Origin: Alphaproteobacteria bacterium
GTDB taxonomy: Bacteria; Pseudomonadota; Alphaproteobacteria; Rs-D84
Assembly (NCBI GenBank): GCA_017642625.1
Contig: JAGCOQ010000003.1
Coordinates: 1 to 9,079 of the forward strand
DNA: 9,079 nucleotides
Reading direction: 5' to 3'
Each line of letters begins with the position of its first letter. Position 1 is the first letter of the stretch. Positions 1-6,718 of this stretch are shown here, piece after piece. Under the pieces are notes generated by a model. That model was given only the letters and a program-made list of their open reading frames with translations. It made no database searches and was not told the DNA's origin. Both the position numbers and the translations under genes were made by a program.

Positions 1-31
1 AAATGTAAGGGTTATAAAGTAGGATATCAAA

Positions 32-3000
32 ATGTTAAAGTTCTTTGTTCGTCGTCCGATTACTACATTGATGTTTGTTCTGGTTTGGGTGTTGCTGGGG
101 TTGGTTGCATACCCGCGTATGAACATTGAACGCACACCGTCGCTGGACTTTCCAATGGTGACGGCAACATTTGTGTATCCGGGTGCATCAAGTGACGAAA
201 TCGAATCACAGGTTATCAAGAAAGCAGAAGATGCTATTTCCGAAGTGCCGGGGATTAAACATATTACTTCGCGTATTTTTGAAAACGGCGGATACATTAT
301 GACTGAATTTAACTTGGGCGTTGATGCGAATGACAAAGCTGCCGAAGTTAAGACAAAAATTGACGCGTTGGCATCTGTGTTCCCTGATGATTTGAAACAG
401 CCCGTTGTCGAAAAATTAAACCCATTGCAACAGGCGGTGGTTGATATCGTTCTGCGTGGGCCATCTGCAACTGAAATCGACCAATACATAGATGATGTGT
501 TGGCGAATAAAATTACTGCGATTGATGGTGTGGCCAAGGTGACGACATTTGGTGGTCGTGAACGCGCAATTCGTGTTGCGATGGATCCGGACTTGATGGC
601 GGCGCGTGGGGTCACGATTATGGATGTTATAACGGCACTGGGGAATAAGAACTTGAATGTGCCGGGCGGTAAAATCGAATACGCGGCATCATCACAAAAT
701 GTTCGCTTTATCGGTGAATTCGCGTCTGTTGATGAAATTGCAAATCTGCCGATTTCAACAAGCGAAGGTATCCGTTTCAAACTGTCTGATGTGGCAAGTA
801 TTACTGATGCAGCGCGTGATATTGAAAAGGGTGCACGATATAACGGCACAGATGTTGTGGTTGCGTCTGTTGAAAAGGCAAATGATGGTAATGCAATTAA
901 AATATCGCGCGCGTTGCGTAAAAAACTGCCGGAATTGAATGCCGATTTTGCGGCGCATTTTCCAAACGCAGAAACACAAATAGAAATCATTTCTGATTCT
1001 TCGACAACTATTTCAGACGACACAAACGACACTATAAATGGTATTATTTTGGGTGTTATATTTACTGTTTTGGTTTTGTTGGCGTTTACGCGCAACTGGC
1101 GCTCAACAGTTATTGCGGGCGTTGTGATTCCTGCGTCATTGATTGCGGGTTTTGAATTTATGAGTGCCAGTGGATTTACAATCAACGCGATTACATTGTT
1201 GGCTTATTCGTCTGCACTGGGGACATTGGTGTCAAATGCGATTATTTTGATTGAATCTGCGTTGCAAGAAATGCGCGCCGGCAAAGACTCTGAGACCGCC
1301 GCCATTGATGGAACAAAACGTGTTGCAGTTTCTGTTTTGGCGGGTGTCGGAACAAATGTCGTGGTGTTTTTACCATTGGCGTTTATGGGCGGTATTGTTG
1401 GTAAGTTCATGATTCAATTCGGTTTGACGGTTGTGTATTTAACACTGTTGTCGTTGGTGTTCAGTTTTACCCTTACCCCGATGATGATTGCAAAGTTCTT
1501 GCGTTTAACAAAAGAAAACAAACAAGAAATCGCCAAGAAAGATACCCAGAAAAAATCGTCATCTTGGTTGCATCGCTGGTTTGAATATCAAATGTTGCAT
1601 GCGGGTCGTGTTGTCGGTATGGCGTTTTTGGTGTTGTTTGGATCAATGCTTTTGACGAATTTTATTGGTAATGAGTTCCAGCCCAGCACAGATGCCAATG
1701 AAATTACAATTACTGCACGTGCACCAATGGGGGCAACATATGAAAAGTCGTTGGATATTACGAACCAGATTGAACAGCGTCTTGTTGATATTCGTGAAGT
1801 AAAATCATTAACCGCAAAAATCGGTAACGAAGGATTACAAAATATCAATATTCGTGTGGAACTTATTGATAAATCTAAACGGTTTAAATCCGACAAGAAA
1901 TTAGCCCAAGAAATGTTGCCGATGTTGAACGATATTCCAGATGCCGAGATTCAGATTCGTGCGGGCGAAGCAATGTCCAGTATATCGTCTGATATTGTTT
2001 TGAATATTTATGGTGAAGACGATGGCATTCGTGAAGGTTATGCGAAACAGATTATAGCGGAAATAAACAATATAGAAGAAATACAATCGGCGGTATTGGC
2101 ACAACAAACACCAAGCAACGAAGTGCGCTTTATCCCAGATGCAGAAAAGATGGATTTTTGGGGCGTAAAGAACTCTTATGCGGGGACGGTGTTGCGTTAT
2201 GCGCTGTATGGAAATGACACGTATAAGTATAAAGAAAACGGTAATGAATACCCGATAATTGTTGAATTTGCCAAGACATTTAAAACACAAAACTTGTTTG
2301 ATGTGGTCTATGCCAATTCGCCAAAGGGCATGGTTGCGTTGTCGCAACTGGGGACCGCCGAAATTGCGCCGGCAACACCCGATATTCGTCGTCTGGATAA
2401 GAACAGATTGACGGAAATCGATATCAATATCGGTAAATCAACACTGGGGCCGGTCCAGAAAAAGATAGAGTCTGTTTTGCGTAAAATGGATTGGCAGACG
2501 GGTTATTCATATAGTTTCGGCGGTATGTCTGAAATCCAAGACGACACCACCGGCGAAATTGGTCAGGCGTTCTTGCTGGCATCTATTTTGACCTTTATGT
2601 TGTTGGCGGCGATTTTGAATTCTTTGATTCACCCGCTGACCATGGCGACCGCAATTATAACCAGTTTTGCCGGCGTGTTTGTTGTGTTGTTCTTGTCGGG
2701 TGCATCTATGAACATTGGTGCCATGTTGGCATTCGTTATGTTGGTTGGTTTGGTGGTGAATAACAGTATTTTGGTGTTGGAACCCGCGATTAACCGTATA
2801 AGACGTGGTGAAAAAGTTGCTGATGCATTGTGGGCAGAATTGACCGAACGCAAAAATATGGTGTTGATGACATCTATTGCGGTTGTTGCGGGTATGGCAC
2901 CACAGTTGTTTGGTGGCGACGGTATGAAGACGGCAATGGCGGCGGTTATGATTGGTGGTATGTTGGCATCTATGGTTTGGACATTTACACTTACCCCGGC

Positions 3001-3052
3001 ACTGTTTGTGGTAATGGAAAAATGTCGTGAAAAAATAAGTGGAAAAAAATAA
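32..3052 (+). CDS. RND-family efflux transporter, AcrB/HAE1-like, with neutral residues at the proton-relay positions
   Basis: A 1006-residue inner-membrane protein with RND architecture: TM1 at about 12-27, a first periplasmic porter loop to about 335, TM2-TM6 at about 336-485, a cytoplasmic linker, TM7 at about 526-545, a second porter loop to about 843, and TM8-TM12 at about 845-995. The start VRRPITTLMF and the YPGASSDEIE stretch (residues 49-58) are typical of HAE1 multidrug pumps, which work as trimers with a periplasmic adaptor and an outer-membrane channel. The start is supported by AGGA at 21-24, 7 nt upstream. By eye-alignment to AcrB, TM4 reads GTLVSNAIILIE, giving Ser401-Asn402 in place of Asp407-Asp408. 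TM10 reads GLVVNNSILVLE, with Asn910 in place of Lys940. Thr947 (AcrB Thr978) and Arg940 (Arg971) are kept. Length and domains are otherwise intact, so this does not look like a decayed gene. Substrate is unknown. The adaptor gene would be expected upstream, outside the window. Confidence 0.96.
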   Translation: MLKFFVRRPITTLMFVLVWVLLGLVAYPRMNIERTPSLDFPMVTATFVYPGASSDEIESQVIKKAEDAISEVPGIKHITSRIFENGGYIMTEFNLGVDANDKAAEVKTKIDALASVFPDDLKQPVVEKLNPLQQAVVDIVLRGPSATEIDQYIDDVLANKITAIDGVAKVTTFGGRERAIRVAMDPDLMAARGVTIMDVITALGNKNLNVPGGKIEYAASSQNVRFIGEFASVDEIANLPISTSEGIRFKLSDVASITDAARDIEKGARYNGTDVVVASVEKANDGNAIKISRALRKKLPELNADFAAHFPNAETQIEIISDSSTTISDDTNDTINGIILGVIFTVLVLLAFTRNWRSTVIAGVVIPASLIAGFEFMSASGFTINAITLLAYSSALGTLVSNAIILIESALQEMRAGKDSETAAIDGTKRVAVSVLAGVGTNVVVFLPLAFMGGIVGKFMIQFGLTVVYLTLLSLVFSFTLTPMMIAKFLRLTKENKQEIAKKDTQKKSSSWLHRWFEYQMLHAGRVVGMAFLVLFGSMLLTNFIGNEFQPSTDANEITITARAPMGATYEKSLDITNQIEQRLVDIREVKSLTAKIGNEGLQNINIRVELIDKSKRFKSDKKLAQEMLPMLNDIPDAEIQIRAGEAMSSISSDIVLNIYGEDDGIREGYAKQIIAEINNIEEIQSAVLAQQTPSNEVRFIPDAEKMDFWGVKNSYAGTVLRYALYGNDTYKYKENGNEYPIIVEFAKTFKTQNLFDVVYANSPKGMVALSQLGTAEIAPATPDIRRLDKNRLTEIDINIGKSTLGPVQKKIESVLRKMDWQTGYSYSFGGMSEIQDDTTGEIGQAFLLASILTFMLLAAILNSLIHPLTMATAIITSFAGVFVVLFLSGASMNIGAMLAFVMLVGLVVNNSILVLEPAINRIRRGEKVADALWAELTERKNMVLMTSIAVVAGMAPQLFGGDGMKTAMAAVMIGGMLASMVWTFTLTPALFVVMEKCREKISGKK

Positions 3053-3053
3053 T

Positions 3054-3521
3054 ATGCCCAAAGAGATAAGATTTTGTGTTCCCAATGGCAAATATTGGTT
3101 TTTAAGCCCGTTAGCTAGATTCCCAATAAAAATGATAGTTGATGGCATTGAATATGTTTTTCCATCAGTGGAACATTATTACCAGGCAATGAAGTTTTAT
3201 GAAAATGACCGGCGATTTAATGTAATTTTGAATATGAAAAATCCGGATGATGCGCGCCGGATAACCAAAACGCCAGAGTATAAAGTAAATCGTCGTGCTG
3301 ATTTTGATAAACATAAATTTGAAATCATGGAAGTTGCATTGCGTGCCAAGTTTGAACAAAATAAGTATGCCGCATATTTGTTAAGGAAAACAGGTGATGC
3401 AGTTTTAATAAAATCTTGTCCGATTTGTTATAAATGTGGATTTGGCATTGGTTCGGGCGAAAACAGAATCGGCAAAATCATGATGTCAATTCGTGATGAA
3501 TTGTGTAACAATATAAGATAA
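3054..3521 (+). CDS. NADAR-domain (YbiA-like) protein with altered C-terminal motif
   Basis: A 155-residue protein filling one NADAR domain. This fold cleaves N-glycosidic bonds: E. coli YbiA acts on riboflavin-pathway intermediates, and other members remove ADP-ribose from guanine. Visible family features are FLSPLARFPI (residues 16-25), a VDG turn, the core SVEHYYQAMKF (38-48, with the expected catalytic Glu40), ALRAKFEQ (95-102), and the ENRIGKIMMSIRDEL end (136-150) that parallels GKNRLGYLLMELREQL in YbiA. Where YbiA-type proteins have a conserved Trp-Gly, this one reads CPICYKCGFG (122-131), so Cys128 replaces the Trp and three Cys form a C-x2-C-x2-C cluster. ATG 3054 lies one base after the transporter stop, which suggests coupled translation. 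A GTG at 3039 would add five residues and overlap the transporter, but has no better ribosome site. Function in this organism is unknown. Confidence 0.88.
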   Translation: MPKEIRFCVPNGKYWFLSPLARFPIKMIVDGIEYVFPSVEHYYQAMKFYENDRRFNVILNMKNPDDARRITKTPEYKVNRRADFDKHKFEIMEVALRAKFEQNKYAAYLLRKTGDAVLIKSCPICYKCGFGIGSGENRIGKIMMSIRDELCNNIR

Positions 3522-3522
3522 T

Positions 3523-3553
3523 AAAAACACCGGCAATCGCCGGTGTTTTTTTA
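3523..3553. terminator. Bidirectional rho-independent terminator
   Basis: A perfect 12-bp inverted repeat (arms 3523-3534 and 3539-3550; GC core CACCGGC/GCCGGTG; loop AATC) has an A-run on its left and a T-run on its right, so it can act in both directions. It sits 1 nt after the NADAR stop and 7 nt before the stop of the convergent protease gene, the position expected for a terminator shared by both. Confidence 0.93.
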
Positions 3554-3560
3554 TTTCTTA

Positions 3561-4535
3561 CTAATGTTCCACCAAGTATTTTTGGAAGTTTTTGACTGTG
3601 ACATCCAGCCCCCCAGCTCGGTTGGCATGTGCCTTTCCCCCAATTTTGCGATAACCACGAGTGTGTAAACCGACAAAAGAGTCAAAACGGGCCTCGGGGA
3701 TTATGTGACCGGTCACATCTTTGGCTTTACCAACCATATATAATCCGCCACCGGAATTTCCACCCCAAGATTGACATTGTAAGTTTGTAAGAGACAGAGT
3801 GGCATTTGGATCTTTATTGGTCTTGCACACACTTTCTTTTAATCGGGGGGTGTCTCGGAATATGTTGGAATCAACCCCATAGTCCGACATTTTTTTAAGA
3901 AACCCTTTTGCAGTTTTTGTCTGCATATCGATAGTCGGCTTTGTTCTGGTCATCACTTTAACAAAGTTTTCTTTATCAATGAACTCTTTTTTTTGCAGAT
4001 TGTCATACAGGTATGAATAATATGCCTGTTGAAATTTTGTTATTTCTTGGTCGCTCATAATTTTTAATGCGCCATATCCCAAATATGATACCTGTTGAAT
4101 AAATGCAGACATGGCGGGAACGCTGTCGCCAAACATGTCCAAAGAATGTTTCTTTACGAAGTCCATATCTTTGGCGGATGGGGTTAAAACCGCCCAATCA
4201 CCCGTATAGGTAGACGGGTCGTTTTCTACATAGTTTCCAGTTGTTGGATTAGGATTTACAGAAATCTTGCGACCATTATATGCGATAAAGACCACATTTG
4301 ATAAATCTTTGTTAACGATGCAATGTTTTGCTGTGACAATTCGTTCGCCAATCATATTAGCAGTGCAAATTGGCGCAGAACCTTTCTTATACTGCATCTT
4401 TAATACATATGAATATGGTTCGGTTGCCCATGTTGCATTATCAATATATTTTCGTTTGTCCAACGTGTATGTGTCCGCAAACAAGTTGTTTGCCACACTT
4501 AAACACAGCAACAAAAATGCGGTTTTTTTAATCAT
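3561..4535 (-). CDS. Secreted trypsin/V8-like serine protease (S1 family)
   Basis: A 324-residue protein with a Sec signal peptide (Lys3-Lys4, hydrophobic 5-18, likely cleavage after Leu-Phe-Ala20), so the mature enzyme should be periplasmic or secreted. The chymotrypsin-fold triad is visible in order: His71 in IVTAKHC, Asp113 in TGDWAVL, Ser261 in GGNSGGG. Cys57/Cys72 match the classic disulfide bracketing the His, and Cys237/Cys254 may form another. The GNSGG form (Asn before Ser) and VGLHTRG (288-294, His291) resemble V8-type glutamyl endopeptidases more than trypsin; Glu preference is inference. The Asp-Ser interval is 147 residues, longer than the roughly 93 of chymotrypsin, with an extra mostly polar, helix-like stretch near 160-235. 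The start has a GGGA ribosome site 7 nt upstream. It is transcribed alone, divergent from the HAD gene, and ends at a shared terminator. Substrate is unknown. Confidence 0.9.
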   Translation of the reverse strand: MIKKTAFLLLCLSVANNLFADTYTLDKRKYIDNATWATEPYSYVLKMQYKKGSAPICTANMIGERIVTAKHCIVNKDLSNVVFIAYNGRKISVNPNPTTGNYVENDPSTYTGDWAVLTPSAKDMDFVKKHSLDMFGDSVPAMSAFIQQVSYLGYGALKIMSDQEITKFQQAYYSYLYDNLQKKEFIDKENFVKVMTRTKPTIDMQTKTAKGFLKKMSDYGVDSNIFRDTPRLKESVCKTNKDPNATLSLTNLQCQSWGGNSGGGLYMVGKAKDVTGHIIPEARFDSFVGLHTRGYRKIGGKAHANRAGGLDVTVKNFQKYLVEH

Positions 4536-4562
4536 CTAGAAATCCCTATCTATGCCATATAT

Positions 4563-4568
4563 ATTATC
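4563..4568 (-). promoter_or_regulatory. Tentative -10 element for the serine protease gene
   Basis: Read on the - strand, 4568-4563 is GATAAT, 5 of 6 with TATAAT, lying 27 nt upstream of the protease start codon. The matching -35 region (TTATTT, 18 nt further upstream) is weak. It lies in the 131-bp divergent gap between the protease and the HAD gene. Called on motif and position only. Confidence 0.35.
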
Positions 4569-4642
4569 ACAAAATGGCAAGTTTTAAAATAACTTGTTTA
4601 AATATCAGCGTTTTTATTCTTTCATGTTTGAATCTTTTTATT

Positions 4643-4648
4643 TATAAT
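4643..4648 (+). promoter_or_regulatory. Perfect -10 box (TATAAT) for the HAD hydrolase gene
   Basis: TATAAT at 4643-4648 lies 8 nt before the AGAGG ribosome site (4656-4660) and 18 nt before the ATG at 4667. The best -35 candidate, CTTTCA at 4619-4624 with an 18-bp spacer, matches only 3 of 6 positions. If it is used, the mRNA leader would be only about 12 nt. That also argues against translation from the upstream ATG at 4574, which would lie outside the transcript. Confidence 0.5.
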
Positions 4649-4666
4649 CCGGGCAAGAGGTACGAA

Positions 4667-5269
4667 ATGCAAAAGAAAACCAAAGTAGTTATTTTTGATT
4701 TTGATGGGACACTGTCTGCTATGGATGCAAACTATGAATTTGGGAAATACTGTTTCCGGCACAGTTTGCGGGCATGGTTGTTTTTACCAATAACTGCATT
4801 CGGTATGTCTTTTCGCTATGTGGCGCCCAATGCAAAATGGTGGCGACAAATTGGTCGGCGCTTTATAAGTGCCAAGATGGTGAAAAGATTGGCGCCGGCG
4901 TTTGTTGCCCAGCATAAATTAAATCGCTTTGGTTGGGCGGCGGAACGTGTGGCGGCGGAACGCGCGGCGGGAAATATTGTGATTTTGATTTCTGCGTCGC
5001 CCAATTACCTGTTGCGTCCATTGGTGGCGGATATGGTGTTTGATGACGTTATTTGTTCTGAAATGTATGCGGATAAACCATGGAAATATCATTTCTTGTG
5101 CTATAACAAAAACAAGGTTGTCGCATTTAATAAATGGGCGAAAAAGAACAAGGTTACCCCACGCGTTGTGCGTTCTTATTCCGACAGTTCATCCGACATG
5201 CCGATAATGGAATTAGCAGACGAACAGGTCTGGATTGACCGTAAGACGGGTGGCAGAATCGCGAAATAA
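4667..5269 (+). CDS. HAD-superfamily IB hydrolase (phosphoserine-phosphatase-like)
   Basis: A 200-residue cytosolic protein of HAD subfamily IB, a size usual for these small phosphatase-like enzymes. Motif I is FDFDGTLS (residues 10-17; nucleophile Asp11, acid/base Asp13). The motif II Ser lies in ILISAS (106-111). The motif III Lys is probably Lys150 in NKNKV. Motif IV is YSDSSSDMP (171-179; Asp173 and Asp177 for Mg2+). The helical cap lies between motif I and motif II (about 18-100). It probably hydrolyses a phosphomonoester, but the substrate cannot be read from the sequence; SerB and CicA-like proteins are the closest named relatives that come to mind. I chose ATG 4667 because AGAGG sits 6 nt upstream and motif I then falls at the normal distance. 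An in-frame ATG at 4574 would prepend 31 residues unlike the family. It is monocistronic, with its own -10 box and a following terminator. Confidence 0.9.
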   Translation: MQKKTKVVIFDFDGTLSAMDANYEFGKYCFRHSLRAWLFLPITAFGMSFRYVAPNAKWWRQIGRRFISAKMVKRLAPAFVAQHKLNRFGWAAERVAAERAAGNIVILISASPNYLLRPLVADMVFDDVICSEMYADKPWKYHFLCYNKNKVVAFNKWAKKNKVTPRVVRSYSDSSSDMPIMELADEQVWIDRKTGGRIAK

Positions 5270-5294
5270 AAAACCGGCTTTTGCCGGCTTTTTT
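5268..5294. terminator. Bidirectional rho-independent terminator between HAD gene and rmuC
   Basis: The hairpin CCGGC (5274-5278) / GCCGG (5283-5287) has a TTTT loop and is flanked by an A-run (5268-5273) and a T-run (5289-5294), so each strand ends with a U-tract. One A/C mismatch separates the GC stem from the A/T extension. It overlaps the HAD stop codon and sits 8 nt before the convergent rmuC stop. Confidence 0.88.
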
Positions 5295-5302
5295 ATGTTT
5301 TT

Positions 5303-6172
5303 TTATTCCCCAAAATCAAGGTCGCGAATCTTTTCGGCACGTGGTGTGATTTTTGAAATTGATGTTTGCAGGTCGCTTACATCTTTTTGTGCCGCGGCAA
5401 AATGCTGATCTACTTTGCCGGCGCGTTCAGATAACCGCCCCAAATCGTCCAACAACATACTCAATTCTTTTTTAATTTTGGTTGCGACGCGTTTGATTTT
5501 TATGTCCGCCAGCACTGCGCGAATTGTATTCAATGCCGCCCATAATGTTGATGGCGAAACAATGAACACTTTGCGGCGGGCGGCATAATCAACAGTCGCC
5601 GGAAATTCGCGGTGCAATGTTTCAAATATAGATTCCGATGCGATAAACATCATTGCGGATTCCGCCGTCGTGCCGGGGATAACATACTTTTCCGCAATGG
5701 CATCAATGTGTTTGCGCACATCCAATTCAAATTGCTTTTTTGCGCCATCATCACCAACAACCATGCGGTTGTATGATTCCAGTGGAAATTTACTGTCGAT
5801 AATCATGTCGCCCGGCGGGTATGGCAAGCGGATAACACAATCAGGGCGCACCCCCGTTTTCAGCACGCATTGGAAATCGTATGTTTCTGGTGGCATTATG
5901 TCAGCAACAATATCTTCCAGTTGCCTTTCCCCAAATGTTCCGCGTGCCTGTTTGTTGCCCATAAGTATGTTTTTAAAGTTCGCAATATCGGCACTGATAT
6001 TTTTTAATTCAATCGCGTTTTGCGACAGTGCCCCCAAACGTTCGGACAGCCGTTCGCGCAGACGTGCATTATCTTCACGTAATGCCGAAATATCAACGGT
6101 CGGACGGCGGAAAAGCAGCACTAAAAGCATTAAAAAAATTAAAACAAGCAGAATTAAAATATAGGTTGTCAT
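5303..6172 (-). CDS. rmuC: RmuC-family protein (predicted DNA recombination limiting nuclease-like), short form
   Basis: A 289-residue protein with an N-terminal membrane anchor (about 3-21), a short coiled-coil-like stretch (about 27-66), and the RmuC domain. Family hallmarks are GNKQARGTFGERQLEDIV (72-89), VRPDCVIRLP (108-117) and IIDSKFPLESY (124-134). Together Glu82, Asp111 and Asp126-Ser-Lys128 fit a PD-(D/E)XK nuclease-type core. E. coli RmuC limits inversions at short inverted repeats; the biochemical activity is not settled. E. coli RmuC is about 475 residues, and here most of the coiled-coil region is absent while the core is intact. The start at 6172 is supported by AAAGGA about 7 nt upstream. 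The ATG at 6193 would place that ribosome site inside the gene and has none of its own. It is divergent from def across 42 bp and convergent with the HAD gene. Confidence 0.9.
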   Translation of the reverse strand: MTTYILILLVLIFLMLLVLLFRRPTVDISALREDNARLRERLSERLGALSQNAIELKNISADIANFKNILMGNKQARGTFGERQLEDIVADIMPPETYDFQCVLKTGVRPDCVIRLPYPPGDMIIDSKFPLESYNRMVVGDDGAKKQFELDVRKHIDAIAEKYVIPGTTAESAMMFIASESIFETLHREFPATVDYAARRKVFIVSPSTLWAALNTIRAVLADIKIKRVATKIKKELSMLLDDLGRLSERAGKVDQHFAAAQKDVSDLQTSISKITPRAEKIRDLDFGE

Positions 6173-6193
6173 TTGGGTTTCCTTTGCTATCAT
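6166..6193 (+). promoter_or_regulatory. Predicted promoter for the def-fmt-truA operon
   Basis: -35 TTGTCA (6166-6171, 5 of 6 to TTGACA), a 16-bp spacer, and -10 TATCAT (6188-6193, 5 of 6) preceded by TGC, an extended -10 signature. Predicted transcription starts near 6200, immediately ahead of the AAGAGG ribosome site at 6201-6206. The -35 overlaps the start codon of rmuC. Confidence 0.6.
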
Positions 6194-6195
6194 AC

Positions 6196-6224
6196 ATTAT
6201 AAGAGGTTTTGTAAATGTTGCAAA
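6196..6224 (-). promoter_or_regulatory. Predicted promoter for rmuC
   Basis: On the - strand: -35 TTTGCA (6224-6219, 4 of 6), a 17-bp spacer, and a perfect -10 TATAAT (6201-6196). The -35 lies within the first codons of def, and the -10 is 2 bp from the opposing def -10. The leader to the rmuC ATG would be about 16 nt and contain the AAAGGA ribosome site. Confidence 0.6.
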
Positions 6225-6718
6225 TGAAACTTTGTGGCGATTTGGTATTGCGCGAAAAATGCGACGCGGTGGGTGAAATTACCCCCGATATTTTGCGCAC
6301 CCTGGACGAAATGGTGCAAATGATGCGCGAACAGAACGGTTGCGGGCTGGCGGCACCCCAGGTGAACATCACAAAACGCTTCTTGGTTATGATGAATCCA
6401 GATACCGAAGAAGTGTTCAAAATGATAAATCCAAAAATCACCGCAAAAAGCGAAAAGAGTGTTGTGCTGGAAGAAGGTTGCCTGTCGGTATTGGGACCGG
6501 ACGATTTGCCGGTGTTTGCCAATGTTTCGCGTCCAGAATCGGTTGATGTTGAATGGATGAACGAACGGGGCGAAGTTTTGGCGGCGCACATGTCGGGTTT
6601 GCCGGCACGCATTGTGCAACATGAAACAGACCATTTGGACGGGATTTTATTCATTGACTATTTATCGCCGGTCAAACGCGAAATGGTTATGCGCAAGGTA
6701 AGAAAGCATAAAAAATGA
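6215..6718 (+). CDS. def: Peptide deformylase
   Basis: A 167-residue metalloenzyme, matching the roughly 168 of E. coli Def, that removes the formyl group from the N-terminal Met of nascent proteins as they leave the ribosome. All three family motifs are present: GCGLAAPQ (42-49), EGCLS (87-91, metal ligand Cys89) and QHETDH (135-140, ligands His136 and His140, catalytic Glu137). The segment after EGCLS reads VLGPDDLPVFANV, slightly longer than the common EGCLSVPG form. The start has AAGAGG 8 nt upstream. The stop overlaps the fmt start as ATGA (6715-6718), so the two are probably translationally coupled. First gene of the operon def-fmt-orf121-orf73-truA. Very secure. Confidence 0.97.
   Translation: MLQMKLCGDLVLREKCDAVGEITPDILRTLDEMVQMMREQNGCGLAAPQVNITKRFLVMMNPDTEEVFKMINPKITAKSEKSVVLEEGCLSVLGPDDLPVFANVSRPESVDVEWMNERGEVLAAHMSGLPARIVQHETDHLDGILFIDYLSPVKREMVMRKVRKHKK

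Noticed and set aside
1..31. Possible end of an upstream gene (TAA at 6-8)
   Set aside because: Too few bases to tell a real stop from chance; an adaptor gene is expected upstream but cannot be shown.
3039..3053. GTG start at 3039 for the NADAR gene, overlapping the transporter
   Set aside because: It adds only MEKNN with no better ribosome site; ATG 3054 right after the transporter stop is simpler, though not proven.
2507..3148. Long - strand open frame (213 codons) opposite the transporter 3' end
   Set aside because: It is a shadow of the transporter: the translation is rich in Asn, His, Cys and Gln, has no domain-like pattern, and runs across two real genes.
4574..4666. In-frame upstream ATG that would extend the HAD hydrolase by 31 residues
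   Set aside because: The extension is unlike the family, has no ribosome site, and lies upstream of the TATAAT at 4643-4648; ATG 4667 has AGAGG 6 nt ahead.
6173..6193. Upstream ATG at 6193 for rmuC, adding seven residues
   Set aside because: The only good ribosome site (AAAGGA) would lie inside the extension; it fits ATG 6172 instead.
6190..6654. Two - strand open frames (145 and 154 codons) opposite def
   Set aside because: They lie antisense to a gene with all deformylase motifs, and their translations are low in family-like features.
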